Positions 11,962 to 24,432 of a stretch of DNA of 64,000 bases are shown here, piece after piece (the first letter of the stretch is position 1; each line of letters begins with the position of its first letter). The notes beneath the pieces were generated by a model. It saw nothing but the letters and a program-made list of their open reading frames with translations, was not told the origin of the DNA and did not search any database. The position numbers and the translations under genes were made by a program. The DNA comes from Mesocentrotus franciscanus (lineage: Eukaryota; Echinodermata; Echinoidea; Camarodonta; Strongylocentrotidae), in contig CP137674.1 in assembly GCA_037976565.1 (NCBI GenBank), forward strand, positions 5,021,284 through 5,085,283. Reading direction: 5' to 3'.

Positions 11962-13930
11962 AGTTTTTTGTTCTGTTATTGTGCCAATAAGAAAACACTT
12001 AAAACTGAAATTAACATTGTATTAAAGTTTAAAAAGTAAGTGTTAACAAAAATGATGTGATTAGCCCTTTTTATGACATACTTTTGAAGTAATTAAAATA
12101 GCACCCCAAAATAATTTCCTTTGAAAAAAAAGAAATGAGTAAAATGATGTGCCCCTCCACATTTTAGGAGTGACTTTGTTCATATCTACATAAGATTGAG
12201 TATGCCTCTTTTAATACTGTTTCACATGTCACAATAGGGTCGAGTACTGTATAGAGGGGAAAAATTGGTGAAGAACATTCTATGAATTTTTGTTTCATAT
12301 GAAATACTTCCCATTTGAATCATATATTGTGTTCGATTGGCCTCAAGTAAAAATCACATGAAAATCTTGGTTGGATTTTCGTCACCCACAAGTACATTAG
12401 TATGTAAAAGCTTGTGCATAATTAACCATTCACTTCTACATGAAGTATGACCCTCTCTTGTTCTCCCTTTCTCTCTCTCTCTCTTTGTCTTCCTCATTTG
12501 CTTTTCTGTGCTCTTTTTCTCTCAATCATTTCTACGCTATATAAATTGATGTAATTATTATCACTATTTTTCTGTGGTAGTCACTTTTACTCTTCCATTA
12601 CTGTAGCCCCCTCTCTCTCTCTCTCTCCCTTAATATGTCTTGAGTTTCAAAAACATTTATGTATTCAAAGCTTTTCACAATCACTATTAAGCATGGCGTA
12701 TGTATTGGCATCTTGCTAAACGTCTGAAAATGATTCATGACGGAAGAAGAAATGTGCTCTTGTCCCTTCCGCTTTTCTGATTTATGACGTGGCCAATTTG
12801 GTCTGTGATGACAATCTCTCGCTAACAAAGCTTAACATTTCCACGTATCGCATCCGTGTTGCACTGGAAAACAACACAAAATGGTGTGTAAAGGGTACAT
12901 TGTATAAACAAACTGTGTGTTTCTTCATCTTTTACGACCTTCATTGTTGCCATGACCTATATTTACACAAATGAAAAATTTCAGGTGATGAATATTGCTG
13001 AACATTTACAGCCTGAGGAGAAATTACAAGGGACTACTCATCCCCTAAAATAAATGTTTGCTTTGTCAGAAAACATACAATCATCCATATTAAAAATAGG
13101 AGACATTCTACTCACACATCGCTTTTATCTCTATTTCAAGTGCAAATTCTGCATTTTAAAATTTTGTATGGGGTATTTTGTATCGGGCCTTTAACTTGCA
13201 GTTACAAAGTGCTTCACCGTTTCCTCTACAAAGTATAAGGGCTTCTTAAACAAAGATAAACAATTAAAAAGACTACATGTAGTTCAACACATGTATACAG
13301 TACATATTGTGTGCTGAGAACAAGAATGGCATTAATTCTATTCAAAAATAAACATAAATGTATTTTAACTCTTCCTGACTCCCAGCACATGATATACATG
13401 AACATGTATGAACATATACAGTTTAACAACTAAATTATTCATACCCTTACCAAGTCTGGTAACTTTTTAAGTATGTGAAAAATGTATTTGTCCCGATTTT
13501 TATTTCTTGAGAATGTGCATATACAATGTACATCTAAAAGTATTTGACAAGGGCTCTTATTCAACCAGTCCACCTTTTATTCTCGAGTTACGAAAAACAA
13601 ACAAAATCATCAAATTTAATAATAATAACAATAATATCAAAAACGGTAGATTAAAGCGCTTTCCACCGAGGTCTCTAAGCACTACAAGGAGTATGAATAA
13701 GTTATTTGCAAATGAAAAGTTCTGAAGCAATGCCACTTTGTATGTACATGTAATCTTGATCAGTAATCAAAGGATGTATTCACATTTCTATCCCACTAAT
13801 AACACAGACACGTACATGTATATAATTTTAATAACGTCCTTCTGGTTGAACATCAGTTATCGCATACCCAAACAAAAATTCAGAAGAGATGCCACTTTGA
13901 ATGTAATCTTGATCAGCAATGGGAGCATGA
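11962..13930. other. No gene recognised; CT runs
   Basis: Non-coding, with CT runs near 12470-12490 and 12610-12630. Small frames on both strands overlap each other and have no recognisable motif. Confidence 0.4.
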
Positions 13931-14017
13931 ATTTGTCTGTTTGGAGCCAGAAGGGCATTATAAACTCTTTGTAAAGTGATATGACTTAATGCCTTTTTAG
14001 CTCTAAAAAGACAAATT
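13931..14017. repeat. Short hairpin element
   Basis: The left arm ATTTGTCTGTTTGGAGCCAG continues AAGGGCATTA. The right arm TAATGCCTTTTTAGCTC ends with AAAGACAAAT. Arms of about 30 bp pair well around a short loop. This is one of the clearest copies of the family. Confidence 0.65.
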
Positions 14018-14724
14018 CTCATTTCTATCCCACTCGGTATACATACATACATGTATAACTAGTGTCTTAATCTCAGCAGGCAGACAGGCATATAGCTCCC
14101 CAAGAGACGAAGCCCTTTCCCCGGGCTAGATTAATTGTTTCTGCATACAGAGTATCGTTAACAAAAACTGTCTCATCGACTTGCTTTGATGGGCGGCAAA
14201 TGATGTTCACAGGACTGTATTTTCCTGTTCGTATATATTATGATCAGGAGAATGCATGCTAATCGCTTGATCTTGGCACGCATCTGAGATTTGTACATCC
14301 AACACAATCAAGGAAGTATATTGCACATTTAAATGAGTTCTACATCGTACATTACATAGAGGAGTACATTCATGTATTCCTAGTTACGTAGACCAATATA
14401 AACTAGTACTACAGTATATTCTCCACATGAATTGAAAGGGCCTGATTAGTATATTCAAAACATTTCCTTCACCGTCTTCTTACACCAACCTGATGCTCTT
14501 TTTTGACGATCAATTATTGTTTAATTTGGTGTCTGGATGAAAATGTCACACGCAGTCAAAAGACTTCGGAAAATTGCATCTAATCCTTTACAGTTTATAT
14601 TCTCTCTCTCTCTCTCTCTGCAATGCTGATGCTATTTTATGACAATCAATAATGATTAGATTAAATGTCTGAGTGGACATGTCATAGGATAAACAGGAAA
14701 GAAAGACTTCAGAAATTGCAATGT
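14018..14724. other. No gene recognised
   Basis: AT-rich non-coding sequence with one short CT run near 14599-14618. Confidence 0.4.
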
Positions 14725-15097
14725 ATCCTCCTCTGCCTTTCTCTTTCTCTTTCTCTTTCTATCACTATCCATTTCGATTTTTGTAGGTAAAGCTTAATTT
14801 ATGCAATTCTGTCTGTATCTGTCTGTCGGTCGGTCTGCCTATCTCTCTATCTGCCTAGAGATGACTCTTACTTTGTCTCTCTCATTTAATTTGTTTAACT
14901 TTCTATCTCTCTCAACTTCCCATGCAGTTTCTGCAAGTCTCTACCATCTGACAGGAAAAAAAATCCCCCATCTCCTTTTCATTTCATCTCTCTGTCCCTC
15001 TCTATCTCTCCTCTGTCTCAATAATCTCAATCTCTCTCTCATCTCCCTTTCATTTCATCTCTCTGACTCTCTCCAGTCTCACTCTCTCTTTCTCTTC

Positions 15098-15139
<42 letters not shown>

Positions 15140-15273
15140 TTCTAGCTCTCCTCTGTCTCAGTATCTCTCACTCTCTTTTCCACTTTATCTCTCTTTCCCT
15201 CTCTATCTCTCCTCTATCTCAATAATCTCAATCTCTCTCCCATCTCCCTTTCATTTCATCTGTCTCTCCCCAG

Positions 15274-15305
<32 letters not shown>

Positions 15306-15487
15306 ACTTTCTATCTCTCCTCTGTCTCTCTTTCACTCTCTGTTCTCTCTCTCTCTCTCTCTCTCCATCTGTTTTTCTTCTTCTCTTATTATCTCTTTCT
15401 CTATCTCTCTCTGTTTATTTTTGTTTTTTCCCTCTATAATATCTTTTTCTTTCTCTCTCGAGTCTTTGCCCCATTTCCTCTCTCTCC
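14725..15487 (+). repeat. Long pyrimidine-rich tract
   Basis: About 760 bp in which the plus strand is overwhelmingly C and T. It contains several pure CT runs and partly repeated blocks (for example CATCTCCCTTTCATTTCATC occurs more than once). The open frame at 14801-15145 is a by-product of this composition. Confidence 0.8.
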
Positions 15488-17185
15488 CAAAATTCCAAAC
15501 CAGAATATAGGGTCAGCGTCCCATCAGCATGCACGCAATAACACTTGCGAGATTAAGGATTGTCCGCGGGGTTATTTTCTGGCCCGATCGTGCGCTTGTT
15601 TTGACAAGGCTCGCCCGTGCATGGCGTGTATCCCAGGGTTCATAGCTCGTCTTTGGAAATTGGCCGGGTAATGGGAGGAAAGTAGAGAGACGGAACATCA
15701 ACAACACCGTCCAAGTGGCAGGCTACATTCAATCTATGTTTATCATCTCTGCGCTTCCAATTACGCAATACTAAAAGTACAACTGGGATAGTACTCAGGG
15801 TGTTCATTTGTTTACATGAATGCCGTGCTCATGTTAGTCTTTAATGATATACACATGTGAGTATTATACATTCTCACACAAGAAATCCCAATTTACAAAA
15901 GTACAGTGACTCTAACAAATAATTAAGAAGAATGCAACTAAAACTGAGACTTGGGAGGCTTGAAAGCTCTTTGTTTTCATTCACCCCTGATCATACACAC
16001 TTGTTTGACCTGGCTTTTGCAAACTATAAATAAGTTGCCAATTTAAAAAAATTATATAGGGTTATAGAATTAGATGAACTTTTATTTTAAATCATGGAGG
16101 AAAAAAATGATTCAGGAAATCATTGGCAATCTTGAGTATCTTTCCTTTGCGTACATCTGAAATGAATGATCATTTCCATTCATATTCAGAACATGCCTTT
16201 TCATTTTCAATTGGAAATGACAAATTTCATTCAAAAGTCAACATTAACAATGCAATATCTATTTATAAGACATAGACGAAGTAAAACTATTGTTTCTCAT
16301 CATACCTGAAAATACGATATCTGCTGGCACAGAATTAAAAGTAGAGCATAATCACACCCAAACATTCTTGAGTAGAGGCAAAATGCTTTCTTCAAGGCGA
16401 ACCTCTCTGTACATGAACATCTGTGTTTAAAATACCAGACGTTCTTGATTCGGGATCTACTAGAATTCTCCATTGAAAGGTCACTGCAATTATAACCCTA
16501 TTTGGGGAGCAATTCTCCAAACCTTTTAGACAAATTTGTCCTCCCAGACCAGAGTGGTAGTGAAAATTTATAAAATTCTGTTGGTGATTTTCATCTTACA
16601 GGGAGAAAAATATTCCACGTAAGATACACTATGACTACGCTGGGATACACAAAACTAATCCCCCTTTCAGATGAAACTCAAGAAAGAAAATTATTGAGAA
16701 TATTTTGCCCTGTAGGTTAGTAAACTCCCAAGACTTTGTCAATCTGAGGCCAGGTAAAAACTGATTCCTAGCTTTTCTCATCTCCTCCTGGGTACGGTTT
16801 CACTAATTTGGTTAAGTCAAAGTTTGCCGGCACCCTTTGAAATGTGTGTTAATTAAAATACAAGCAATTCAATAAGATGTTGGCAAACAATTACTTTTCA
16901 TTGTTTTGTTAAAGAATGCCCTGCTCCTCTTTTATTTGGCCCACCTCTTCTTCTTTCTTTAAAATCTGATATACATGTTTTGAAAATTAGAATGAATCTA
17001 TCTATAAGTACAACACTTCCATCTCAATCAGTGGAAGTCTTCTACGGTTTAATTGTGCAAAAATCTTTTGTCAAGAAGATATTAAGCAAAACTGGATAAG
17101 AGATTCAATGTAAACAAATTGCCAGGTTCCAATACGTGTAGAAAAAAGAAAAGTGTGAACCTTGTTGCAATCATTTACAACTTAA
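15488..17185. other. No gene recognised
   Basis: Non-coding sequence. The short frame at 15513-15707 on the minus strand has no splice context or recognisable motif. No repeats are visible by eye. Confidence 0.4.
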
Positions 17186-17476
17186 ACGGAGTGTAGCTTG
17201 GCAAATACTGGTTAATGCAATCTACATAAACGTCTTCTTTTGGACAACTGCACGTAAACGAATGGACTTGATTAACGATAGTCAGCGACTTAATCTCTAC
17301 ATGGTCAGCGCGCGCTAGCGTTCGCGAAACAGACCGAAGTTCTCCTCACGCTTCGGTTTCGCGTATGTTGCACGCACGTGATTGTTGCGGTCGCGTCGTC
17401 CATAGTCGTATTATACCCAATGGGCCCCGAGTCAGGCCACGGGAAAGACACGTAGTCTCGTCAGGCTACACTCCCT
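17186..17476. mobile_element. TTAA-flanked MITE, copy 1
   Basis: The tips GGAGTGTAGC and GGCTACACTCC are inverted, and TTAA flanks both sides (17182-17185 and 17477-17480). TTAA duplication is the hallmark of piggyBac-type insertion, so this is probably a non-autonomous piggyBac-like element. The inside is GC-rich for the window, with CGCGCGCTAGCGTTCGCGAA. The second copy at 32708-32970 is closely similar along its length. Confidence 0.8.
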
Positions 17477-17480
17477 TTAA

Positions 17481-17990
17481 GTAAGCCAACATTAATTTAA
17501 TTTTTTGTGTGTGTAAAATTGTGTTCTACAGTTTGGTTACTTCAGTGCCTTTCTTTGTTTTGCTTTGCGACTATGAATTACAAATGTTTCATAGCTTTAC
17601 CTAATAACTGTTTATGAACTTTTCAGGAGAGATATGACCTAGCGCTAAAAAATGAATACATGCATTTCATAGTCTAATGATGCGTTGTGTATCAAAATAA
17701 AAAATCCTAATGAAAACATACCTCTTCATGAATACATCCTAAGAGTTAGAGTACATGGAATTTAAAAGTACTTGTAACAAGACAAATGAGAGAGGAAACA
17801 GTAGAGTTTAAGTTTGGTACCTAAACAGGGTTCATCATTTTGTAGTTCTTCTACAGAAATTTTTATAGAAATACAAAAATAAAAATGTGAAATGTAAAAA
17901 TTGTGAATTTAAAAGGTCAATCATTGTCCACGGGCCCCAATCAAGCTTTGTGTTGTGTGGAGCCCTGGTATAAGGGGATGTTTAACTCAC
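17481..17990. other. Putative intron or intergenic stretch
   Basis: AT-rich sequence with no feature of its own. If the exon at 17991-18395 is real, this is the start of the following intron on the minus strand. Confidence 0.3.
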
Positions 17991-18395
17991 CTCCTTTGGT
18001 TCCGGGTTGAAACATCCGTAGCCTCTTAGAGTTCTGGGATCGAGACCAATTACTCTTTCCCTTGCCTGACTTATCAGGTGAACCCATATTATTATTAGAT
18101 CCGATTGAAGGTACTCCATTAGGATTGCAGTATTTGCTGCAGGTACAAGCATAAGTAGGTTCACCAATATGGCACTCCATCTCCCCAAGGGTATCCGCAT
18201 CGGAGGTCTCAGAAGAGACCGGGTCATCATAATTGAGCCTTCGTCCAACCCTTCCTCAGAGATGGGTTCGGGTGGGGGGCCATCGATCGGGTCAGGACCT
18301 AGCTCCGGGTCTCGGGCTATAGTCGTGATCGCGGTTTCCAATTCAGGTGCATAGTTCACTCGCAGTTTGCTGCTATTGCGTCGGATCATGGTGCT
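17991..18395 (-). CDS. Candidate coding exon, unidentified, with two overlapping open frames
   Basis: The block runs from a plausible acceptor (TCTTCCAG before 18395) to a consensus donor (GTGAGT at 17990-17985). An ATG at 18389 has a good context (CACCATGA). From it one frame stays open for 133 codons to the donor. Its first 50 residues are hydrophilic, rich in D, E and P (for example DPIDGPPPEP), and look coding. Its later part includes LVNLLMLVPAANTAIL, which could be a membrane segment or merely the wrong frame. A second frame opens after a stop at 18258-18256 and runs 88 codons to the same donor. It reads as an ordinary soluble protein with the cysteine cluster CHIGEPTYACTCSKYC and a Ser/Asn/Lys-rich tail. 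A one-base sequence error, an alternative acceptor near 18255, or true overlap could explain this. I do not recognise the family. Whether it belongs with the exon at 49488-50070 on the same strand is unknown. Confidence 0.45.
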
Positions 18396-18900
18396 CTGGA
18401 AGATTAGGTGATTTGCAAAGTTTACAAGAATGAAGATGAGGGATATGCCAAGTATATATCAACTGTCACAACATAGTTTTATGATGTTGCTAATCCAGTT
18501 GGAATCATTTTGAGCTTGGATTTGTGAAGACGTTGGTCTATTACATACAGCACCCAATTCTAACCAGTCAGATGTGTTCTAAACCAGAAAGTGCATGCTG
18601 AATCCTCTGCACAATGTCACAATTCAGCCCACTCTGTGGGGAATCCTCCAATAGTGGAGCGGGGAAGAATCGACTTAGCACTCCCTGAGGGATGCGAGCA
18701 TGCTGTTAATCTAACCTGCGCCAGGAGAGCCGGTACACAGAGGCCTAACTAGGGTGCATAACTCTCATAACTGAGCCGGCATGATGAGTTGCAGGTGTAA
18801 GCCAACGACCATACATAATATCACGGAAACACAGACAGGCGGGTAAGTTGAAGACAGAGTTCACTCACCCAACTGGCGAGCTTTTCATTGCAATGGCACA
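18396..18900. other. GC-richer stretch beside the candidate exon
   Basis: This stretch is clearly less AT-rich than its surroundings. On the minus strand GTGAGT at 18868-18863 could be the donor of an upstream leader exon. On the plus strand GGTAAG near 18842 could also be a donor. I see no convincing frame. It could hold a 5' untranslated exon or a promoter-proximal region, but that is inference. Confidence 0.25.
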
Positions 18901-19576
18901 AAAGTCTGACCGAGGGCGCATCTGGTTTAGAAATAAATGCATGCAATAACAATCAATGGGTGCTTTTGTTCACTTTCACTCTGCCTACTCCTCCCAGGCT
19001 ATGGGTGTCCTTGGTTGCATCAACACTCACTCATCCATGCAAGGAAGGTCAGTGATAACACGTGGCCTGAGAATGATCATGGAACGCATCCTTCTCTCAT
19101 CTGCTTGCTAAAGTCAGATGATATCAACAAACACTTGATGCCACGTCTTGCTTGCTTATGCATGTCTCAAGTCCTTTTGAGGATTGCCTCCCGATCGACA
19201 GAAAATCGAGCTCCAATCTCTGATTTGACTGCACAATTGCACAAGCCTTATGATTAGCATGCACGTACGTGTACACATTTGTGATATATCCACATGAAAT
19301 GCTCATAATTTCATGGATGTACATGTACATGTACACGTCATTATATTTTGCAATCTATTCAACCAAGTTATTAAATCCACTGGTAATTGTCCTATTTTCA
19401 TAAATCATGTGGAAAGTACATATGTTGTTATTTTGATTATGTTAAAAGCAATTACTAGGCAAGTCATAACTCAAGATATTAGGTTTAAGAAGGCTACTCT
19501 ATATGATAATGGAAAACCAAGTGGAAACGATTTAATAGTACATGTATGTTAATCTGTCCCCAAACAAACATTAATA
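18901..19576. other. No gene recognised
   Basis: Non-coding. Overlapping 106- and 70-codon frames on opposite strands at 18937-19336 lack motifs. A dense TACATG/CATGTA run lies at 19318-19336. Confidence 0.35.
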
Positions 19577-19650
19577 TTCTGTTTGTAAACAGAAGAGCCT
19601 TAACTCATATCATTTAACACAGAGTTAATGCCCTTCTGACACCAAACTCA
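19577..19650. repeat. Short hairpin element
   Basis: A left arm with CTGTTTGTAAACAGAAGAGC and CTTAACTC pairs with a right arm of GAGTTAATGCCCTTCTG. Member of the palindromic family. Confidence 0.55.
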
Positions 19651-20702
19651 CAATTTGAACATAGAAAAAGATGATGTGTATACAATTCATGGGTACAGGT
19701 AAACCAAATAAACCCTATCATTAAAAGAATTATGATTGCATGAAATTAATGTTAAGTATGTCATCCTACGGAAAGAAGAGAACTAACTTATCTAATAGGT
19801 TTTAATGCATTCATTTCCAAATGTTAATTCTTGAGGACAGAAACCGCAAACCTATCAATTTCAAGTATTTGATTATGTAGTCATTCATAAAGAAAAAATA
19901 AATTTAATTATTTCCTATCCCTCTTTGTTCGTTTGTTTCTCTCTCTCTCTCTCTCTTTCTAACTCTTTTTCTCTATATCTCCTTGTCTCTTTTGAAATTT
20001 CTCTCTGTGTACACTTTAGTATTTCTCTCTCTCACTCTCTCTCTCTCTGTCAATCAATTTCATTTTTTTCCCCTTTACATGTACATTTCTTACATCTCCA
20101 ATAACTCTTTCCACTTCACCTAAAGTACATATCTTTATGACCATTAATTCATTAAATATTTGTCTCATGACACTTCAAATTCTGTAATAGATGGTGTGCA
20201 GGTACTTTCAGTAAACCATATCATAAACCTCATTACCATGAGCATGAGTGTTTTCATTAGGAAATGAATGAAAGCAGTAAATGATCTGAATGCTGTATAT
20301 GCTTCCCCATACTCCCAAAGCAATTCCAATTTCAATTTGCATCAGAAGGAGCTCAAGGCATGACGAGACAAAATAGGGCATGAATGCCAAATGGTATCCA
20401 TTGACAACAATATGGTAACTCTCTACAAAGGGTAGCTGTTTGCGGTTATCGCTAACAACTTGGAGCAGTTGTGGTTTAAGAGGCATTATGAATAAGAGTC
20501 AAGAGTAACTACCTGTAGATCAGCTCATGGCAATGCATTTAAAGTGGTTAAATGTATTAAAGTAAATCATTTCATTTAACTCACAATGGGGAGGAAAGCT
20601 GATAATATATTTAACCCATGAGCTAGATGTTTTTTGGGGGTTAAGTTCCTCTTATTTATCTTTTCCAAGAATGATTTGACTTTAGACCTAGAAAGTAGAT
20701 GT
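19651..20702. other. No gene recognised; CT microsatellites
   Basis: CT-rich runs near 19935-20050. The 92-codon minus-strand frame at 20208-20486 has no recognisable domain. Confidence 0.4.
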
Positions 20703-20782
20703 CGTCTGTTTGGAACTAGAAGGTCATTAACTCACATCATTTAACACTGAGTTAAACGTCCTTCTAGCTCTCTGCAGGTGAT
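20703..20782. repeat. Short hairpin element
   Basis: The left arm CTGTTTGGAACTAGAAGGTC continues ATTAACTCA. The right arm is GAGTTAAACGTCCTTCTAGCTC. Both arms carry the matching change CTAGAAGG/CCTTCTAG, so pairing is preserved despite divergence from the other copies. Confidence 0.65.
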
Positions 20783-23700
20783 ATCTTTGATAGATGGGGT
20801 CAATTGGGTCTTTGTCATTAAAGATTTACAATGCTCCCATCCACGTTCTCACCTTCTTGTAGAAAGATTTAACAGGAATTCCAGGGCAAAATGGATGGGG
20901 GACACCGGGAAGTTAACCTTATGTATAATTTACTAATAGTTGACTTTACTCGAGAGCAACATCTGAAGTGGAGAGACTTTTTGGGTGTGTGTGTGCCAGA
21001 TATAAGAATGTTCATGAACGTAGCATGTGCCTCAAGTGACCTGCTGAGGGTGTAATTAAATGTTTGTTACATGCAATAATTATGCAACCTGTCTGTTGGA
21101 TGTTGACCCAGAGGCCTGAATCAGAACAGAGTTCGAAGAGGTCATGCTTGACCTTGTTGATATGAGTGAGAACACCAACTATGTGTGTGAACAGCCCCCC
21201 CCCCCACCTCCCCCTCAATCAAAGCAGAGTGATTACCATTTACAAAAATGTTATGATGTTACACTTTGAGTTTTATACACTAAATATCTTTTATATGGTT
21301 CATAAAACAAGATTTAGGGCCATCATCTGAACTAGCTTACATGTACATCCTTATCTGCAGTAGATGTGAAGTTACTGTTTCTTTGGGGGTTTTTATGTGT
21401 GTGTCTGTGTGTGTGTGTGTGTTTGTTTGTTTGTTGGGTGCAGTTGTTTTTGGGGGGTGAACAAAATCTATGTCTTAACTAATACCCTGTATATTAAGTA
21501 ATATTTGTTTTTCTTTTTAACTAAAATATCAAAATGGGGAATCTACAGTAGTCCAATTGCAAATTGTCGCTATGCTAGGCAAATCCAGCAGGACAATCTT
21601 GACTAGTATAAATTTCTCTGAACCAAACACCATAGAATTTAATATTACTTCCTGAACAAAGAAAATTATATGTAATTTATTCAAACCACCTGATTTTAAA
21701 ATTTGTGTTGCAGACATAGATAACTGTGAACTAGAAAAACAATTGTAAAATTTACAATGCTCACGTTTTTTATGACAGAGTATAAAATTTGCCACAGGCT
21801 AAGGATAGCAAGTTCGCTCATATTATTTTCATGACAGTATTAATCTAGGCCAGTGTATATTGCAATGTAAATCATTTTGTTGGACAGCTTTATTAAGATT
21901 GTAAGATAAGAAGGTAATAGACTTACAAAATTGAGATTGAAATTGGGTCTACACTAACACAAAAACGGGGATGTTTCTTTTATTGGTAATCTTAAAGTTG
22001 ATCAAGAAAAAATTATTTCTATCACATACATCGCATACTAACGTAAGAAAATGTATGGTGCATTATGGAAAGGCTCGTTTTGTTTTTGTTTTGTTTATGG
22101 AAGCTTTTTATTTTAGTTACTACAGAATGAGCATGATTCTTTACACCAGTTTTTATGTATTGTACTGTTTATCATTGATCTTTCTTTTCCTTTATTCAGC
22201 TCTTTCAGAGCTTTTCAAGGCTAAATTGCTGACCACTCATGTGTATTACTTTCACTGGTTTGATGAAAGGAAGAAACAACTTTAATTTACCCGCTGTACA
22301 CTATGTATGGACACGTGCTTCTTTGCACACCAAAAAATACATCTCACATAGAACATGGGATTAAATAACAAAGAGACAGCATAGCGGTGCAATTTGTCTA
22401 AGTATCGGTTCCTCTGGGGCCCGGGAGACAAAACTAAATCATCCCCACCTCGACTTTATCTCTCCCTCCCCCAAGACTTCAGCCTTTATGCCGGCAGCTG
22501 AAAGCCGTATAATGCAATGGACTGGCCGGAAATGGAGCACACTTCTTCTTTCCACCAATCAATACATTGTGTATAAGCGGTGATCATTGCCCTGATAATC
22601 AGATGCTAAGAATTGTGTGGAGTTGCAAGTGGATTGAGCTATTACAGGCTATACCACATCATCGATTTCCCTGCCTGCCTGCCCTGCCTGGCTCTCGTAC
22701 AGTACATACAGTATACGCTACATGCAGACTTAAAATAGCTTCTATTCTCATCCCTACGGGGAAATGGGTTCAAATAGCCAGGTTAGCTCCTGAATAAATT
22801 ATGCATACTTAGGTTATACAAAATTAAAAGCTGTTTTTCTTTTAGATTGGGCATATCAAATTCCCTGAATGCATATATCAGAGTAGCATATAGATTAATT
22901 TCCACTTTGAGTTTCTCCTTCTGGTACTACAAGTCTTGTGCACCTTTTCCTTTCAATGTTTATTGATTGAATGCATGCAGTGTATGTATCCATACCTTTA
23001 AAATCTACATGTACCTCCCCCTTTCTTCCAAAGTTCCAACCCTCTAACTTTAAATTCATTAATAATTTGCACTCCCAACAAAAGGTACACTTAAAATAAA
23101 TGGAAACAAAATAATATCTTCATCAACTATTAAAACTTGCATGTTGGTCATATTACAATTTCTTTTGGAGACTGTTCACATATTCTTAAACTCAAAGGTC
23201 TTTGTTGACATTCTGCAGACTTTAAATTAATTTAAATTATAAGACAAAATTATGGCATATTTTCAATTAAAGGAATTAGAATAATAGTCATGACTTTGAG
23301 TATAAGCAAAGGCGTACCATCATTGAGCTGGTGAACGCCTACAAGATTTACTAGCAGTCTACTCTAGAGGGCAGTATACAACATACACAAAGTAAACCAT
23401 CAAGTGATATTTCTAGCATGGTGCACTGAATACTCTTTACGTCCAGGGAAGGAAGTATGCAATCCATTAAAGGTTTTTTTGTTTTTATACCTGTACCATA
23501 CTTAACTTTCAATGTCAGAACTGAATGTAGTTTTATTAAACATAATATTGTTCAAAAGATCCAGTCACCTCATTGGCAGTGTCATAATAAATATCATGCA
23601 ATATTTAACTTTTCTTTTTTAATAAATCCAATATGCTAACTGTACTGTTAAATAATTTCCATTAATGAATTGTACATTCAAACCATAATGCAAAATGTTG

Positions 23701-24432
23701 AAAATCATACTTTTAATTCTATCTACACTTTTATCAAATGAAATAATTTATCTCAGTCTTTAAAACTCCAAATAATTTTGTTTTAAACTCTCAATAAAAG
23801 TGGGAATTTTCCCACAATCTAAATCTAAATGTGTACAGCTATTTAAGTTAATATGCTTGTTAAGCTTTACCCAATAGTAAAATTAAAAAAAATTAAAACA
23901 ACAGCAAATGATGACAAAGATGTTCATATGTATGTACATGTAAATGTATACACAACTCTAAACTATGGCAACATCCTACCCAACCTGAACACTACAACAG
24001 TGATGACCAAATATTCCAGCATACAGTCACACGATTTCATTCCGATCACGATCCCTTCATCCTACATGTCCAATCCATACACTGGATTAAATTGGGGCTT
24101 AGATTGCAGAGTTAGTGAATAGTTATAGACGTCCCAGGAGAAATTTGTTCTTCTCTCTCTCTCTCTCTCTCTGATCTTGAGATGGAACAACGGGAAATGC
24201 TTTGTGAATGGACAAAGGAGTGGTGCATGTTAGTAATATACATGTAGGATTCCACTTGGCAATAGCTTCAGTTGGATATTTATTTCCTTTGAGAATATTT
24301 GTAAAGAAACAGTGTAGAGCTGTATATATATATTAGTTCTTGATGTAAACAAAATATGTTTCTAAATGATCAGTTACATGAACATTACATCTTTATATGT
24401 TCTTTTATTATATCACTTTTAATAAGGGAAAT
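20783..24432. other. No gene recognised; simple repeats
   Basis: Long AT-rich non-coding stretch. It holds a C run near 21196, a GT and GTTT repeat at about 21395-21435 and a CT run near 24153-24172. Open frames (for example 21971-22285) are short and hydrophobic without motifs or splice sites that I can support. Confidence 0.4.

Noticed and set aside
14801..15145. 114-codon open frame on the plus strand
   Set aside because: It is made of Ser/Leu repeats from CT microsatellites; a compositional artefact.
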